From Streptomyces sp. AC550_RSS872 (GTDB lineage Bacteria; Actinomycetota; Actinomycetes; Streptomycetales; Streptomycetaceae): a stretch of DNA of 64,000 bases. Position 1 is the first letter of the stretch; every line of letters starts with the position of its first letter. Location of the stretch: NCBI RefSeq assembly GCF_019049285.1, contig NZ_JAGMUL010000082.1:1-64000 (forward strand). Direction: 5' to 3'. Under the pieces are notes generated by a model that worked only from the letters and a program-made list of their open reading frames with translations, did no database searches and was not told the DNA's origin. Position numbers and translations under genes: made by a program. Positions 42,071 through 49,046 of the stretch are shown piece by piece.

Positions 42071-42840
42071 CGGGCCGGCCGACCGGAAGCCGAGGCGGAC
42101 GAAGGCTCTCGCGACGACTCCCGCAGCACGACGAGGTCGTCCTCGCGCACCAGGTCGAACCGCAGCGCCAGCGAGACCAGCGACTCCTTCTTGCCGTTGA
42201 GCCGCGGACCCGTGTCCGCCGTCTCCGGGCCGGGCTTGAGCCGCAGCTTCACGGCGAGGTAGTCGATGTTCCACTGCACGGACGTACGGGACGCGGCCGG
42301 CCAGTGGGGACGCAGCCGGTCCACCACCTGGTCCACCGTGGGCAGCGGGGCGTGCGGTTCGCCGCGCAGCCGGGGTTCGCACAGCGCGGCCAGGACCGCG
42401 AAGTAGCGCTTGGTGCGGTCGACGGAGAAGGCGGGCGCGGTGGTCGCGCCGTCCAGGCCGCCGTCGGAGCTGAGGTAGTCATGGCGCGGCGCCCACACCT
42501 CGATCGCCAGCAGGTCGCCGGCCGCGGGCAGCACGATCCGCGAGAACTCGAAGGGGACCGGCGCGTCCAGACGCCCCGGCCCGACCTTGATGTGCTCCCC
42601 TGCCCCCTCCGGGTTCTCCACGACGTACGTCTGTTCCCGGCTGAGGTTGCTCAGTATCCAGAAGGCACCCTGCGCGGTGATCTCGCCCGCTCTGCGGGAC
42701 ACCCCGTCGTGCGCGATGGTCAGGTCGTTGTCGCCGGCGGAACGGCCGAAGCCGAGCCGCTCGCCGGGCGCCAGCCGGAGCTGGGCGCGGTCGGTCTCGT
42801 CCTCCGTGGTCGGCGGAGGTACCACGATGATGCTGTACAA
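42067..42840 (-). CDS. FHA-like domain protein, partner of the kinase (pair 2)
   Basis: 257 aa, close paralogue of the protein at 39487. The FHA-like N-terminus has GERLGFGRS and IAHDGVSRRAGEITA, so both Gly-Arg and Ser-Arg of the phosphothreonine site are kept, although the usual His is replaced by Ala. The C-terminal half again has YFAVLAALCEPRLRGE, WNIDYLAVKLRLK and KKESLVSLALRFDLV. It probably binds or regulates the co-translated kinase. ATG at 42840. A terminator-like stem lies just upstream at 42896. Confidence 0.85.
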   Translation of the reverse strand: MYSIIVVPPPTTEDETDRAQLRLAPGERLGFGRSAGDNDLTIAHDGVSRRAGEITAQGAFWILSNLSREQTYVVENPEGAGEHIKVGPGRLDAPVPFEFSRIVLPAAGDLLAIEVWAPRHDYLSSDGGLDGATTAPAFSVDRTKRYFAVLAALCEPRLRGEPHAPLPTVDQVVDRLRPHWPAASRTSVQWNIDYLAVKLRLKPGPETADTGPRLNGKKESLVSLALRFDLVREDDLVVLRESSREPSSASASGRPAR

Positions 42841-42895
42841 GGTGCGTCTCCCCGTGCCTGACGGCTACCCACGTCAGATTAGGGGGACGCAGCGG

Positions 42896-42933
42896 GGCCG
42901 TGCCCCCCTCGTACGAGTGAGACACGGCCCCGG
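42896..42933 (-). terminator. Hairpin after the Pro/Gln-rich membrane protein gene
   Basis: Perfect 9-bp stem GGGGCCGTG (42896-42904) with CACGGCCCC (42925-42933) and a 20-nt loop, located 60 bp beyond the stop of the gene at 42994 and before the FHA-like gene start. Confidence 0.5.
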
Positions 42934-42993
42934 CTGTTAAATGGCGCGAACTCTTCAGTCACGCGTGAATGTTCGGTGCGTTCGGTGAAGCGT

Positions 42994-43605
42994 TCAGTAA
43001 CGCGCGCGGTTGAACCACGCCTTGCCGTTGGCGTTGCCGACGAACACGGCGACCAGGATGGCCAGCACCGTGTGGGCCAGGCCGACGAGGATGAACGGGT
43101 AGATGCCGAGGACGGCGGTGATGATGGCGAAGACCAGGATGGTGACGCGCGCGCCGTTGCCGCCGGACTTGAACTTCGTGGCCAGCACGACGGCGAAGAT
43201 CGCCCACGCGACGCCGAACGCCGCGTAGCCCCACAGCACGCCCTGCGAGTCGCCCAACGCGTCCTGGAGGGCGGAGCTCTCCTGCGCCGTCGCGCTGTCC
43301 TGGAGGTCCTTCGCCGCCGCCGCGCCGAGTGCCATCAGCACCACGCCGATGGCCTGGAGGCCGACGATGACCCACAGCATGATGCGGGCCGCGCTCACCG
43401 AGCCGGGCATCGCCGTCATGGGGGCGCCGGCACCGTAGGCCTGCTGGACAGGCGGAGCCTGCGGGTAGCCGTAACCGGGCTGCTGCTGAGGGGCGCCCTG
43501 CGGGTAGCCGTAGCCCTGCTGGGCAGGGGGCTGCTGCGGCGGGTAGCCGGGCTGCTGCTGGCCCTGGGGCGGGCCGTAGGGGTTGTTCGGGTCGCCGAAG
43601 CTCAT
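42994..43605 (-). CDS. Membrane protein with Pro/Gln/Gly/Tyr-rich cytoplasmic N-terminus
   Basis: 203 aa. Residues 1-65 are a low-complexity tail with repeated GYPQ, QQPGYG and PQAPP. Four hydrophobic segments follow: IMLWVIVGLQAIGVVLMALGA, GYAAFGVAWAIFAVVLA, VTILVFAIITAVLGIYPFI and VGLAHTVLAILVAVFVG. Such tails are common in actinobacterial membrane proteins at sites of growth. Function unknown. ATG at 43605 with GGAAGGACC. Divergent from folD. Confidence 0.85.
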   Translation of the reverse strand: MSFGDPNNPYGPPQGQQQPGYPPQQPPAQQGYGYPQGAPQQQPGYGYPQAPPVQQAYGAGAPMTAMPGSVSAARIMLWVIVGLQAIGVVLMALGAAAAKDLQDSATAQESSALQDALGDSQGVLWGYAAFGVAWAIFAVVLATKFKSGGNGARVTILVFAIITAVLGIYPFILVGLAHTVLAILVAVFVGNANGKAWFNRARY

Positions 43606-43765
43606 CGGGCGGTCCTTCCTCCGTTTTTGATCAAGTGCGGGGACGACGCGTGGCACGGCTCGGAGGAAGTTCTACGGATGCGGTTCGTCCCCCCGGTACT
43701 GCCCGCGGCACCAGCGTCTCATCGTTCTTCAGCCGCCTCTTGCTTGTCCAGCGGCATTCCCTATG

Positions 43766-43783
43766 TGTTGTGCAAGTGCAACA
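43766..43783. promoter_or_regulatory. Imperfect inverted repeat upstream of folD
   Basis: TGTTGTGCAAGTGCAACA has 5-bp outer arms (TGTTG/CAACA) and an internal direct TGCA repeat. It lies in the divergent region before folD and could be a regulator site. Confidence 0.25.
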
Positions 43784-43891
43784 TCACTGATCATGGGCGG
43801 ATACGGGAGGAGATGCGGCGGCGCGGGTCGTGGGGGATCGCGGGAGACCCGGATTGGAACCGGGAGGGCGTCATCCGCGAGGATGGGGGGC

Positions 43892-44746
43892 ATGACCGCC
43901 CAGATTCTCGATGGCAAGGCCACCGCAGCCGCGATCAAGTCCGATCTGACCGCCCGCGTGGCGGCGCTGAAGGAGAAGGGCGTCACGCCCGGCCTCGGCA
44001 CGATCCTCGTCGGGAGCGACCCCGGCAGCCAGAAGTACGTCGCCGGCAAGCACCGCGACTGCGCCCAGGTCGGCATCGCCTCCATCCAGCGTGAACTGCC
44101 TGAGACGGCGACGCAGGAGGAGATCGAGGCGGTCGTCCGCGAACTGAACGAGGACCCCGCCTGCACCGGTTACATCGTCCAGCTGCCGCTGCCCAAGGGC
44201 ATCGACGAGAACCGGATCCTGGAGCTGATGGACCCGGACAAGGACGCCGACGGGCTGCACCCCATGAACCTGGGACGGCTCGTGCTGAACGAGCCCGCCC
44301 CGCTGCCCTGCACGCCGAACGGCGTCCTTACGCTCCTGCGTCAGTACGGCGTGGAGATCAAGGGCGCCGAGGTCGTGGTCGTCGGCCGCGGTGTCACCAT
44401 CGGCCGTCCGATGCCGCTGCTGCTGACCCGGCGCAGCGAGAACGCGACGGTGACCCAGTGCCACACCGGCACCCGTGACCTGGCCTCGCACCTGCGCCGC
44501 GCCGACATCATCGTCGCCGCCGCGGGCTCCGCCCACCTGATCCGCCCCGAGGACGTCAAGCCCGGCGCGGCCGTCCTCGACGTCGGTGTCTCGCGCAACG
44601 CCGAGGGCAAGATCGTGGGCGACGTCCACCCCGGTGTCGCCGAGGTGGCCGGCTTCATCTCCCCGAACCCCGGTGGCGTGGGCCCGATGACGCGGGCGCA
44701 GCTGCTGGTCAACGTGGTCGAGGCGGCGGAGCGCAGTGCCGGCTGA
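43892..44746 (+). CDS. folD: Methylenetetrahydrofolate dehydrogenase / methenyl-THF cyclohydrolase
   Basis: 284 aa, standard length. Signatures: ILVGSDPGSQKYVAGKHRDC (catalytic Lys), VQLPLPKGIDE, VVVGRGVTIGRPM of the NADP-binding fold and PGGVGPMTRAQLL. It interconverts 5,10-methylene-, methenyl- and 10-formyl-THF, supplying PurN and PurH. I chose ATG at 43892 (MTAQILDG); an in-frame ATG sits three codons upstream. The end overlaps the next gene by 11 nt. Confidence 0.97.
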   Translation: MTAQILDGKATAAAIKSDLTARVAALKEKGVTPGLGTILVGSDPGSQKYVAGKHRDCAQVGIASIQRELPETATQEEIEAVVRELNEDPACTGYIVQLPLPKGIDENRILELMDPDKDADGLHPMNLGRLVLNEPAPLPCTPNGVLTLLRQYGVEIKGAEVVVVGRGVTIGRPMPLLLTRRSENATVTQCHTGTRDLASHLRRADIIVAAAGSAHLIRPEDVKPGAAVLDVGVSRNAEGKIVGDVHPGVAEVAGFISPNPGGVGPMTRAQLLVNVVEAAERSAG

Positions 44747-45221
44747 GGCGGGCTCCGGCAAGGCGGAGGAGATCGAGGAGATCGAGGTCCGGGACCCGGT
44801 GAGCGCCCCGGACGCGCAGGGCGTGCCCCGGCGCACCACCCGGCGCTTCCCGCTGTTCACCAGGGACACGGCCCGCCCCGAGGGCGGCGGCCGCGCCGCG
44901 CCGGGTGACGCCCCGGCGCCCGCCCGGCAGTGGCCGGTCCTGCTGGTCCTCGGCATGGTCGCAGTGGGCCTGCTGATCACCGCGCTCGACGAGTTCCGCG
45001 TCGGCACGCTGGTGATCGGCAGCGCGCTGCTGGTCGGTGCGGTGCTGCGATGGTTCCTGCCGAGCGTCGGCATGCTCGCCGTACGCTCCCGCTTCACGGA
45101 CATCGTGACGTACGGCGTGCTGGGTCTCTCGATCGTGTTGCTGGCGTTGATGGCGCAGCCGAAGCCGTGGCTGACGGTCCCGTTCCTGAAGGACGCGCTG
45201 CATTTCACGGTGGACAGCTGA
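44736..45221 (+). CDS. DUF3017 membrane protein
   Basis: 161 aa. Cytoplasmic charged N-terminus (about 1-65) with repeated Glu-Ile, then three membrane segments (WPVLLVLGMVAVGLLITAL, VGTLVIGSALLVGAVLRWFL, DIVTYGVLGLSIVLLALMAQ). This is the DUF3017 family that follows folD in many actinobacteria; function unknown. GTG at 44736 lies inside folD and overlaps it by 11 nt, so expression is probably coupled. A strong terminator follows at 45248. Confidence 0.9.
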   Translation: MPAEAGSGKAEEIEEIEVRDPVSAPDAQGVPRRTTRRFPLFTRDTARPEGGGRAAPGDAPAPARQWPVLLVLGMVAVGLLITALDEFRVGTLVIGSALLVGAVLRWFLPSVGMLAVRSRFTDIVTYGVLGLSIVLLALMAQPKPWLTVPFLKDALHFTVDS

Positions 45222-45247
45222 CGCCCGGGCCCTCGGCCCCGTGTGTG

Positions 45248-45289
45248 ACGGCGGCCCGTCCTCTCCCCCGAGGAAGGACGGACCGCCGT
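45248..45289 (+). terminator. Terminator after folD-DUF3017
   Basis: A 15-bp stem (45248-45262 with 45275-45289) with a single C-A mismatch and a 12-nt loop, followed by TTTCGCGT. It lies 26 bp after the DUF3017 stop. Confidence 0.82.
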
Positions 45290-45363
45290 TTCGCGTCCGC
45301 CCTCCGGGAACCAATGCGCCGTCCCGGGTCGTCACCTGATCGGATCTGGTTCGGAGGTGAGCG

Positions 45364-45873
45364 ATGGGTGCCTGGCAGCCGCTGCCCGACGATCTGCCGC
45401 CGGAGGTGCGGCATTTCGTGGAGCAGTTGCGGCAGCTCAAGGACCGTACGGGCCTGAGTCTGGTCGCGCTGGGCGCGCGTACCGCGTACAGCAAGTCCTC
45501 CTGGCAGCGCTACCTCAACGCCACCCAGCCCCCGCCCCGGCAGGCGGTCGTCGCCCTGTGCCGGGTCGCGGACGTCGGCAGGGACGAGGCGGAGCGCTTC
45601 GGGGTGCGGTGGGAACTGGCGGTGCAGGCCTGGCCGAAGCCGGTGACGGTGACGGGGCCGGGGCCGGGGCCGGCGAAGCCGGAAGGGGACGCCGAGGGCG
45701 TGGGCGTGGGCGAGGGCATCGGCGAGGAGTACGAGGACGATCCCACGCTGCCGTGGTGGGAGGCGCCGCCCAGCAGGTCCGGGCCGCCCACGGGGCGGCT
45801 GCTGGTCGTCGCCGTGGTGCTCGCCGTGGCGCTGGTGCTGGCGGCGGTGATCGGGGCCGTTGTGCTGGGCTGA
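45364..45873 (+). CDS. Membrane-anchored XRE-family regulator (short form)
   Basis: 169 aa. N-terminal XRE helix-turn-helix (about 10-75): VRHFVEQLRQLKDRTGLSL, then ALGARTAYSKSSWQRYLN. A Pro/Gly/Glu-rich linker (about 95-140) and a C-terminal membrane helix (LLVVAVVLAVALVLAAVIGAVVLG) with almost nothing outside. ATG at 45364 with GGAGGTGAGCG. It shares its N-terminal half with the longer protein at 46295, so the pair arose by tandem duplication. The membrane anchor suggests a wall or membrane signal acting on DNA binding. Confidence 0.88.
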   Translation: MGAWQPLPDDLPPEVRHFVEQLRQLKDRTGLSLVALGARTAYSKSSWQRYLNATQPPPRQAVVALCRVADVGRDEAERFGVRWELAVQAWPKPVTVTGPGPGPAKPEGDAEGVGVGEGIGEEYEDDPTLPWWEAPPSRSGPPTGRLLVVAVVLAVALVLAAVIGAVVLG

Positions 45874-46294
45874 GCACGGCGGGGCGGAAGTGTCCGAGTC
45901 GCCCGAATATGGCATGTGCGACCTGAGTGTTCTTATCTGTGCTTTCCGTGTGTCGATGTGTTGACAAGTTCGCGGATTTGCAAGGAAGTCGTTCGGTAAG
46001 CGGGCTAGCGTGGTCGATCGGGACGTCCGGGGCGTCCCAACTGTTCTGTAAGGGCTTACTGTCGGGGTTGTGTCGGCCGGCGAGGGGGGCCGGTGGAACA
46101 CTGGACGCGGTCCGATGGGCGTGCAACGGTGCATGGCCACGGTCCCCCTGCTCCCGTGCGCCCCCACCCCGGGAACTGAGATCCTTGTCGGGCGCATCCC
46201 TGTGGGTAGCCAGAACGGGGACTCGGCAGAGGGCGTCACGCGCGGGGGAACGCGAGAAACACCAGCACGAACCGGGGGGAAGAGGGGGGAAGCA
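45874..46294. other. Intergenic region upstream of the DUF2690 XRE gene
   Basis: 421 bp, no supported gene. The segment at about 45910-46020 is AT-richer than its surroundings and includes TTGACA at 45962-45967, a consensus -35, though no good -10 follows at the right distance. This is the likely promoter of the gene at 46295. Confidence 0.4.
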
Positions 46295-47506
46295 ATGCCT
46301 CGTTGGAGGGCCTTGCCGGATGAACTCGATCCGCAGGTCAGGGAGTTCGCGAGCCAGCTGCGTCGGCTCGTGGACCGTAGTGGTCTGAGCATCGCGGCGC
46401 TGGCCGACCGGACGGGCTACAGCAAGACGTCCTGGGAGCGGTACCTGAACGGGCGGCTGCTCGCGCCGAAGGGCGCGATCGTGGCCCTCGCTGAGGTCAC
46501 GGGCACCAATCCCGTTCACCTGACGACGATGTGGGAGCTCGCCGAACGGGCGTGGAGCCGTTCGGAGATGCGCCACGACATGACCATGGAGGCGATCCGG
46601 ATCTCCCAGGCCCGCGCGGCCCTGAGCGAGTTCGGTGCGCCGCCGGCGAACGCCAAGAGCAGCACGAAGGCGGCCAAGGCCGGTCGCAAGAGCGGGAGCG
46701 CGACGGCGACGCCCGGTGTGGCGGGGCCGGCGGGCGTGGCCCCGACCGTGCCACCGGTGCCGGCCCAGCCGACGGCTCCGGAGGTACGGGACTCAGCGGT
46801 ACGGGATTCGGCGGTACGGGATGCCCCGGTACGGGACGGCGAATCCTCCGGGGCCAACTCGTGGGGGCTGGCGGGGTACCGGGGACCGGCGCCGACGGGT
46901 GCCGTCCGTCCGTCCGGTACGCCTGGCGCGGTGCCGGGTGCGTCGGGCATGCCCAGTCCGTACGGCGAGCCTCCGCGGGGGCCTTTGCCGGGAGACGGCT
47001 CCTCCGGCGGGGGGAACGGCAAGCGGCGGCTGACGATGTTCCTCGCGGGGGTCGTCGGGGTGCTGGTGGTGATCGCCGCGGTCTTCTTCCTCACGGACGG
47101 CGGCGGCAAGAAGAACGAGGACGCCGTGCAGTCGCCCTCGCCGTCCGCGAGCACCGACCCCGATCTGCCGGCCGGCGTCAAGTGCAGCGGTGACTCCTGC
47201 ACCGGCAAGGACGCCGAGACCATGGGATGCAGCGGTGACCTCGTGACCACCGCCAAGACCGCGACCGTCGGCACGTCCGTGGTCGAGGTCCGCTACAGCG
47301 AGGCGTGCGGCGCGGCCTGGGGACGTGTCACGCAGGCCACGCAGGGCGACGAGGTGGTGGTGACGGTCGGCAAGGCAAAGCAGACCGGCACGATCACCGT
47401 CGCCGGCGACACGATCGCCTACACGCCGATGGTGGCCGTGAAGGACGCGGGAGAGGCAAAGGCCTGCGTGACGCTGGCCGCTGGGCAGGAGGGGTGCACG
47501 CAGTAA
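46295..47506 (+). CDS. Membrane-anchored XRE regulator with DUF2690 ectodomain
   Basis: 403 aa. XRE helix-turn-helix about 8-80 (VREFASQLRRLVDRSGLSI, RTGYSKTSWERYLNGR). A long Pro/Ala/Gly-rich linker contains a repeated VRDSAVRD element (about 165-180). Membrane helix about 246-268 (LTMFLAGVVGVLVVIAAVFFL). The outside part (about 290-403) has the DUF2690 Cys pattern: VKCSGDSCTGKDAETMGCSG. DUF2690 is a streptomycete extracellular domain often fused to XRE; its ligand is unknown. ATG at 46295 with AGAGGGGGGAAG. Paralogue of the short form just upstream, but with its own upstream region. Confidence 0.9.
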   Translation: MPRWRALPDELDPQVREFASQLRRLVDRSGLSIAALADRTGYSKTSWERYLNGRLLAPKGAIVALAEVTGTNPVHLTTMWELAERAWSRSEMRHDMTMEAIRISQARAALSEFGAPPANAKSSTKAAKAGRKSGSATATPGVAGPAGVAPTVPPVPAQPTAPEVRDSAVRDSAVRDAPVRDGESSGANSWGLAGYRGPAPTGAVRPSGTPGAVPGASGMPSPYGEPPRGPLPGDGSSGGGNGKRRLTMFLAGVVGVLVVIAAVFFLTDGGGKKNEDAVQSPSPSASTDPDLPAGVKCSGDSCTGKDAETMGCSGDLVTTAKTATVGTSVVEVRYSEACGAAWGRVTQATQGDEVVVTVGKAKQTGTITVAGDTIAYTPMVAVKDAGEAKACVTLAAGQEGCTQ

Positions 47507-47555
47507 CGCCGTTCAGGTTGTCTTTCGGGTGCGGGCCGGTGGGGGCTGGGTATTT

Positions 47556-47633
47556 CAGCCCGTCCGGCGTTCGAGGACGAGGCCCGGAGGGCCGATGTGG
47601 GGGTCCGGGGGCAGCAGCCCCCAGGGACGGGAC
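47556..47633 (+). repeat. Dispersed intergenic repeat, family A, copy 2
   Basis: Reads CAGCCCGTCCGGCGTTCGAG, GACGAGGCCCGGAGGGCCGA, GGGGGTCCGGGGGCAGCAG and CCCCCAGGGACGG. It matches the element at 8347-8408 in reverse orientation. It lies 50 bp after the stop of the DUF2690 gene. Confidence 0.75.
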
Positions 47634-47870
47634 GGGTAGGGGCGGCGGGGGCGAGAAAAAACTGGGTGGGAGGCATGGCCGCCGGGATTGTGGGCACGCG
47701 CACCGTACCCCCACGGGAGTCCGGCAACCGGTACCCCCACCCGGCGGCCGCCCACGTCCCCCTCTCCCGGACAGGGCGGCCGCCTTCTTCCACAGTCATG
47801 GTCATTCTGTGGGACGGGCCACACGGACCCGGCCGTGCGAGATCCCGGATGCGCGATAGCCTGGCCGGTG

Positions 47871-47892
47871 GATCTCTCGACGCCAAGAGATC
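47871..47892. promoter_or_regulatory. Inverted repeat upstream of mdh, candidate operator
   Basis: GATCTCT (47871-47877) and AGAGATC (47886-47892) with an 8-bp spacer, 68 bp before the mdh ATG. The inner bases (TCGACGCCAAGA) extend the dyad imperfectly. A regulator is not identified. Confidence 0.45.
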
Positions 47893-47960
47893 GATCATCT
47901 CTACGTCCCGCACCCCGGGGCGGGGATGCCCTCACCGCCAGCTGTCATACGGAGAACGCC

Positions 47961-48950
47961 ATGACCCGCACTCCCGTGAACGTCACCGTCACCGGCGCGG
48001 CCGGCCAGATCGGTTACGCCCTGCTCTTCCGCATCGCCTCCGGCCAGCTGCTCGGCGCGGACGTGCCGGTCAAGCTGCGCCTCCTGGAGATCACGCCCGC
48101 GCTCAAGGCCGCCGAGGGCACCGCCATGGAGCTCGACGACTGCGCGTTCCCGCTCCTCGCGGGCATCGACATCAGCGACGACCCGAACGTCGCCTTCGAC
48201 GGGGCGAACGTCGCGCTCCTCGTCGGCGCCCGCCCCCGCACCAAGGGCATGGAGCGCGGTGACCTCCTGGAGGCCAACGGCGGCATCTTCAAGCCGCAGG
48301 GCCAGGCCATCAACGCCCACGCCGCGGACGACATCAAGGTCCTGGTCGTCGGCAACCCGGCCAACACCAACGCGCTCATCGCGCAGGCCGCCGCGCCCGA
48401 CGTACCGGCCGAGCGGTTCACGGCCATGACCCGTCTGGACCACAACCGCGCGCTGACCCAGCTCGCGAAGAAGACGGGCTCCACGGTCGCCGACATCAAG
48501 CGCCTGACGATCTGGGGCAACCACTCCGCCACCCAGTACCCGGACATCTTCCACGCCACCGTCGCCGGCAAGAACGCCGCCGAGGTCGTGAACGACGAGA
48601 AGTGGCTCGCCGAGGACTTCATCCCGACCGTCGCCAAGCGCGGTGCGGCGATCATCGAGGCCCGCGGCGCCTCCTCCGCGGCCTCCGCCGCCAACGCCGC
48701 CATCGACCACGTCCACACCTGGGTCAACGGCACGGCCGACGGCGACTGGGTGTCGATGGGTATCCCGTCCGACGGTTCCTACGGCGTTCCGGAGGGGCTC
48801 ATCTCCTCCTTCCCCGTCACCACCAAGGACGGCAAGTACGAGATCGTCCAGGGCCTGGAGATCAACGAGTTCTCCCGCGCCCGTATCGACGCCTCCGTCA
48901 AGGAGCTCGAGGAGGAGCGCGAGGCGGTCCGTTCCCTCGGCCTGATCTGA
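47961..48950 (+). CDS. mdh: Malate dehydrogenase
   Basis: 329 aa, LDH/MDH superfamily, long actinobacterial type. NAD-binding TGAAGQIGYALLFRI, substrate Arg loop ARPRTKGMERGDLL, GNPANTNALI and the catalytic WGNHSATQYPD. It oxidises malate to oxaloacetate in the TCA cycle. ATG at 47961 with GGAG 7 nt upstream. The last three codons and stop are part of a 17-bp tandem duplication. Followed by a 14-bp stem terminator. Confidence 0.98.
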   Translation: MTRTPVNVTVTGAAGQIGYALLFRIASGQLLGADVPVKLRLLEITPALKAAEGTAMELDDCAFPLLAGIDISDDPNVAFDGANVALLVGARPRTKGMERGDLLEANGGIFKPQGQAINAHAADDIKVLVVGNPANTNALIAQAAAPDVPAERFTAMTRLDHNRALTQLAKKTGSTVADIKRLTIWGNHSATQYPDIFHATVAGKNAAEVVNDEKWLAEDFIPTVAKRGAAIIEARGASSAASAANAAIDHVHTWVNGTADGDWVSMGIPSDGSYGVPEGLISSFPVTTKDGKYEIVQGLEINEFSRARIDASVKELEEEREAVRSLGLI

Positions 48951-48971
48951 CGGACGGCCTGATCTGACGGA
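48938..48971 (+). repeat. 17-bp tandem duplication over the mdh stop codon
   Basis: CGGCCTGATCTGACGGA occurs twice head to tail (48938-48954 and 48955-48971). The first copy contains the last codons and TGA of mdh; the second repeats a stop in the same relative position. Confidence 0.85.
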
Positions 48972-48989
48972 TCCCGAGTCGATTCTCAC

Positions 48990-49028
48990 CACCGGTCCCC
49001 GGGCGGCCTCGGCCCCCGGGGACCGGTG
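48990..49028. terminator. Bidirectional terminator between mdh and the VMAP-system operon
   Basis: Perfect 14-bp stem CACCGGTCCCCGGG (48990-49003) with its complement (49015-49028) and an 11-nt loop, followed by CGTTTCAC. It serves mdh and the convergent operon ending at 49047. Confidence 0.8.
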
Positions 49029-49046
49029 CGTTTCACGAACGCCGCC

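Larger units (their letters stand above)
47507..47960. other. Intergenic region upstream of mdh
   Basis: 454 bp, no supported gene. It contains the family A dispersed repeat (47556-47633), a CCGGTACCCC-rich segment near 47720-47740, and the inverted repeat at 47871-47892 close to the mdh start. Confidence 0.45.

Noticed and set aside
43840..43875. tRNA T-arm-like sequence on the minus strand (CCGGTTCCAATCCGG)
   Set aside because: No matching acceptor stem, anticodon arm or D arm can be drawn around it.
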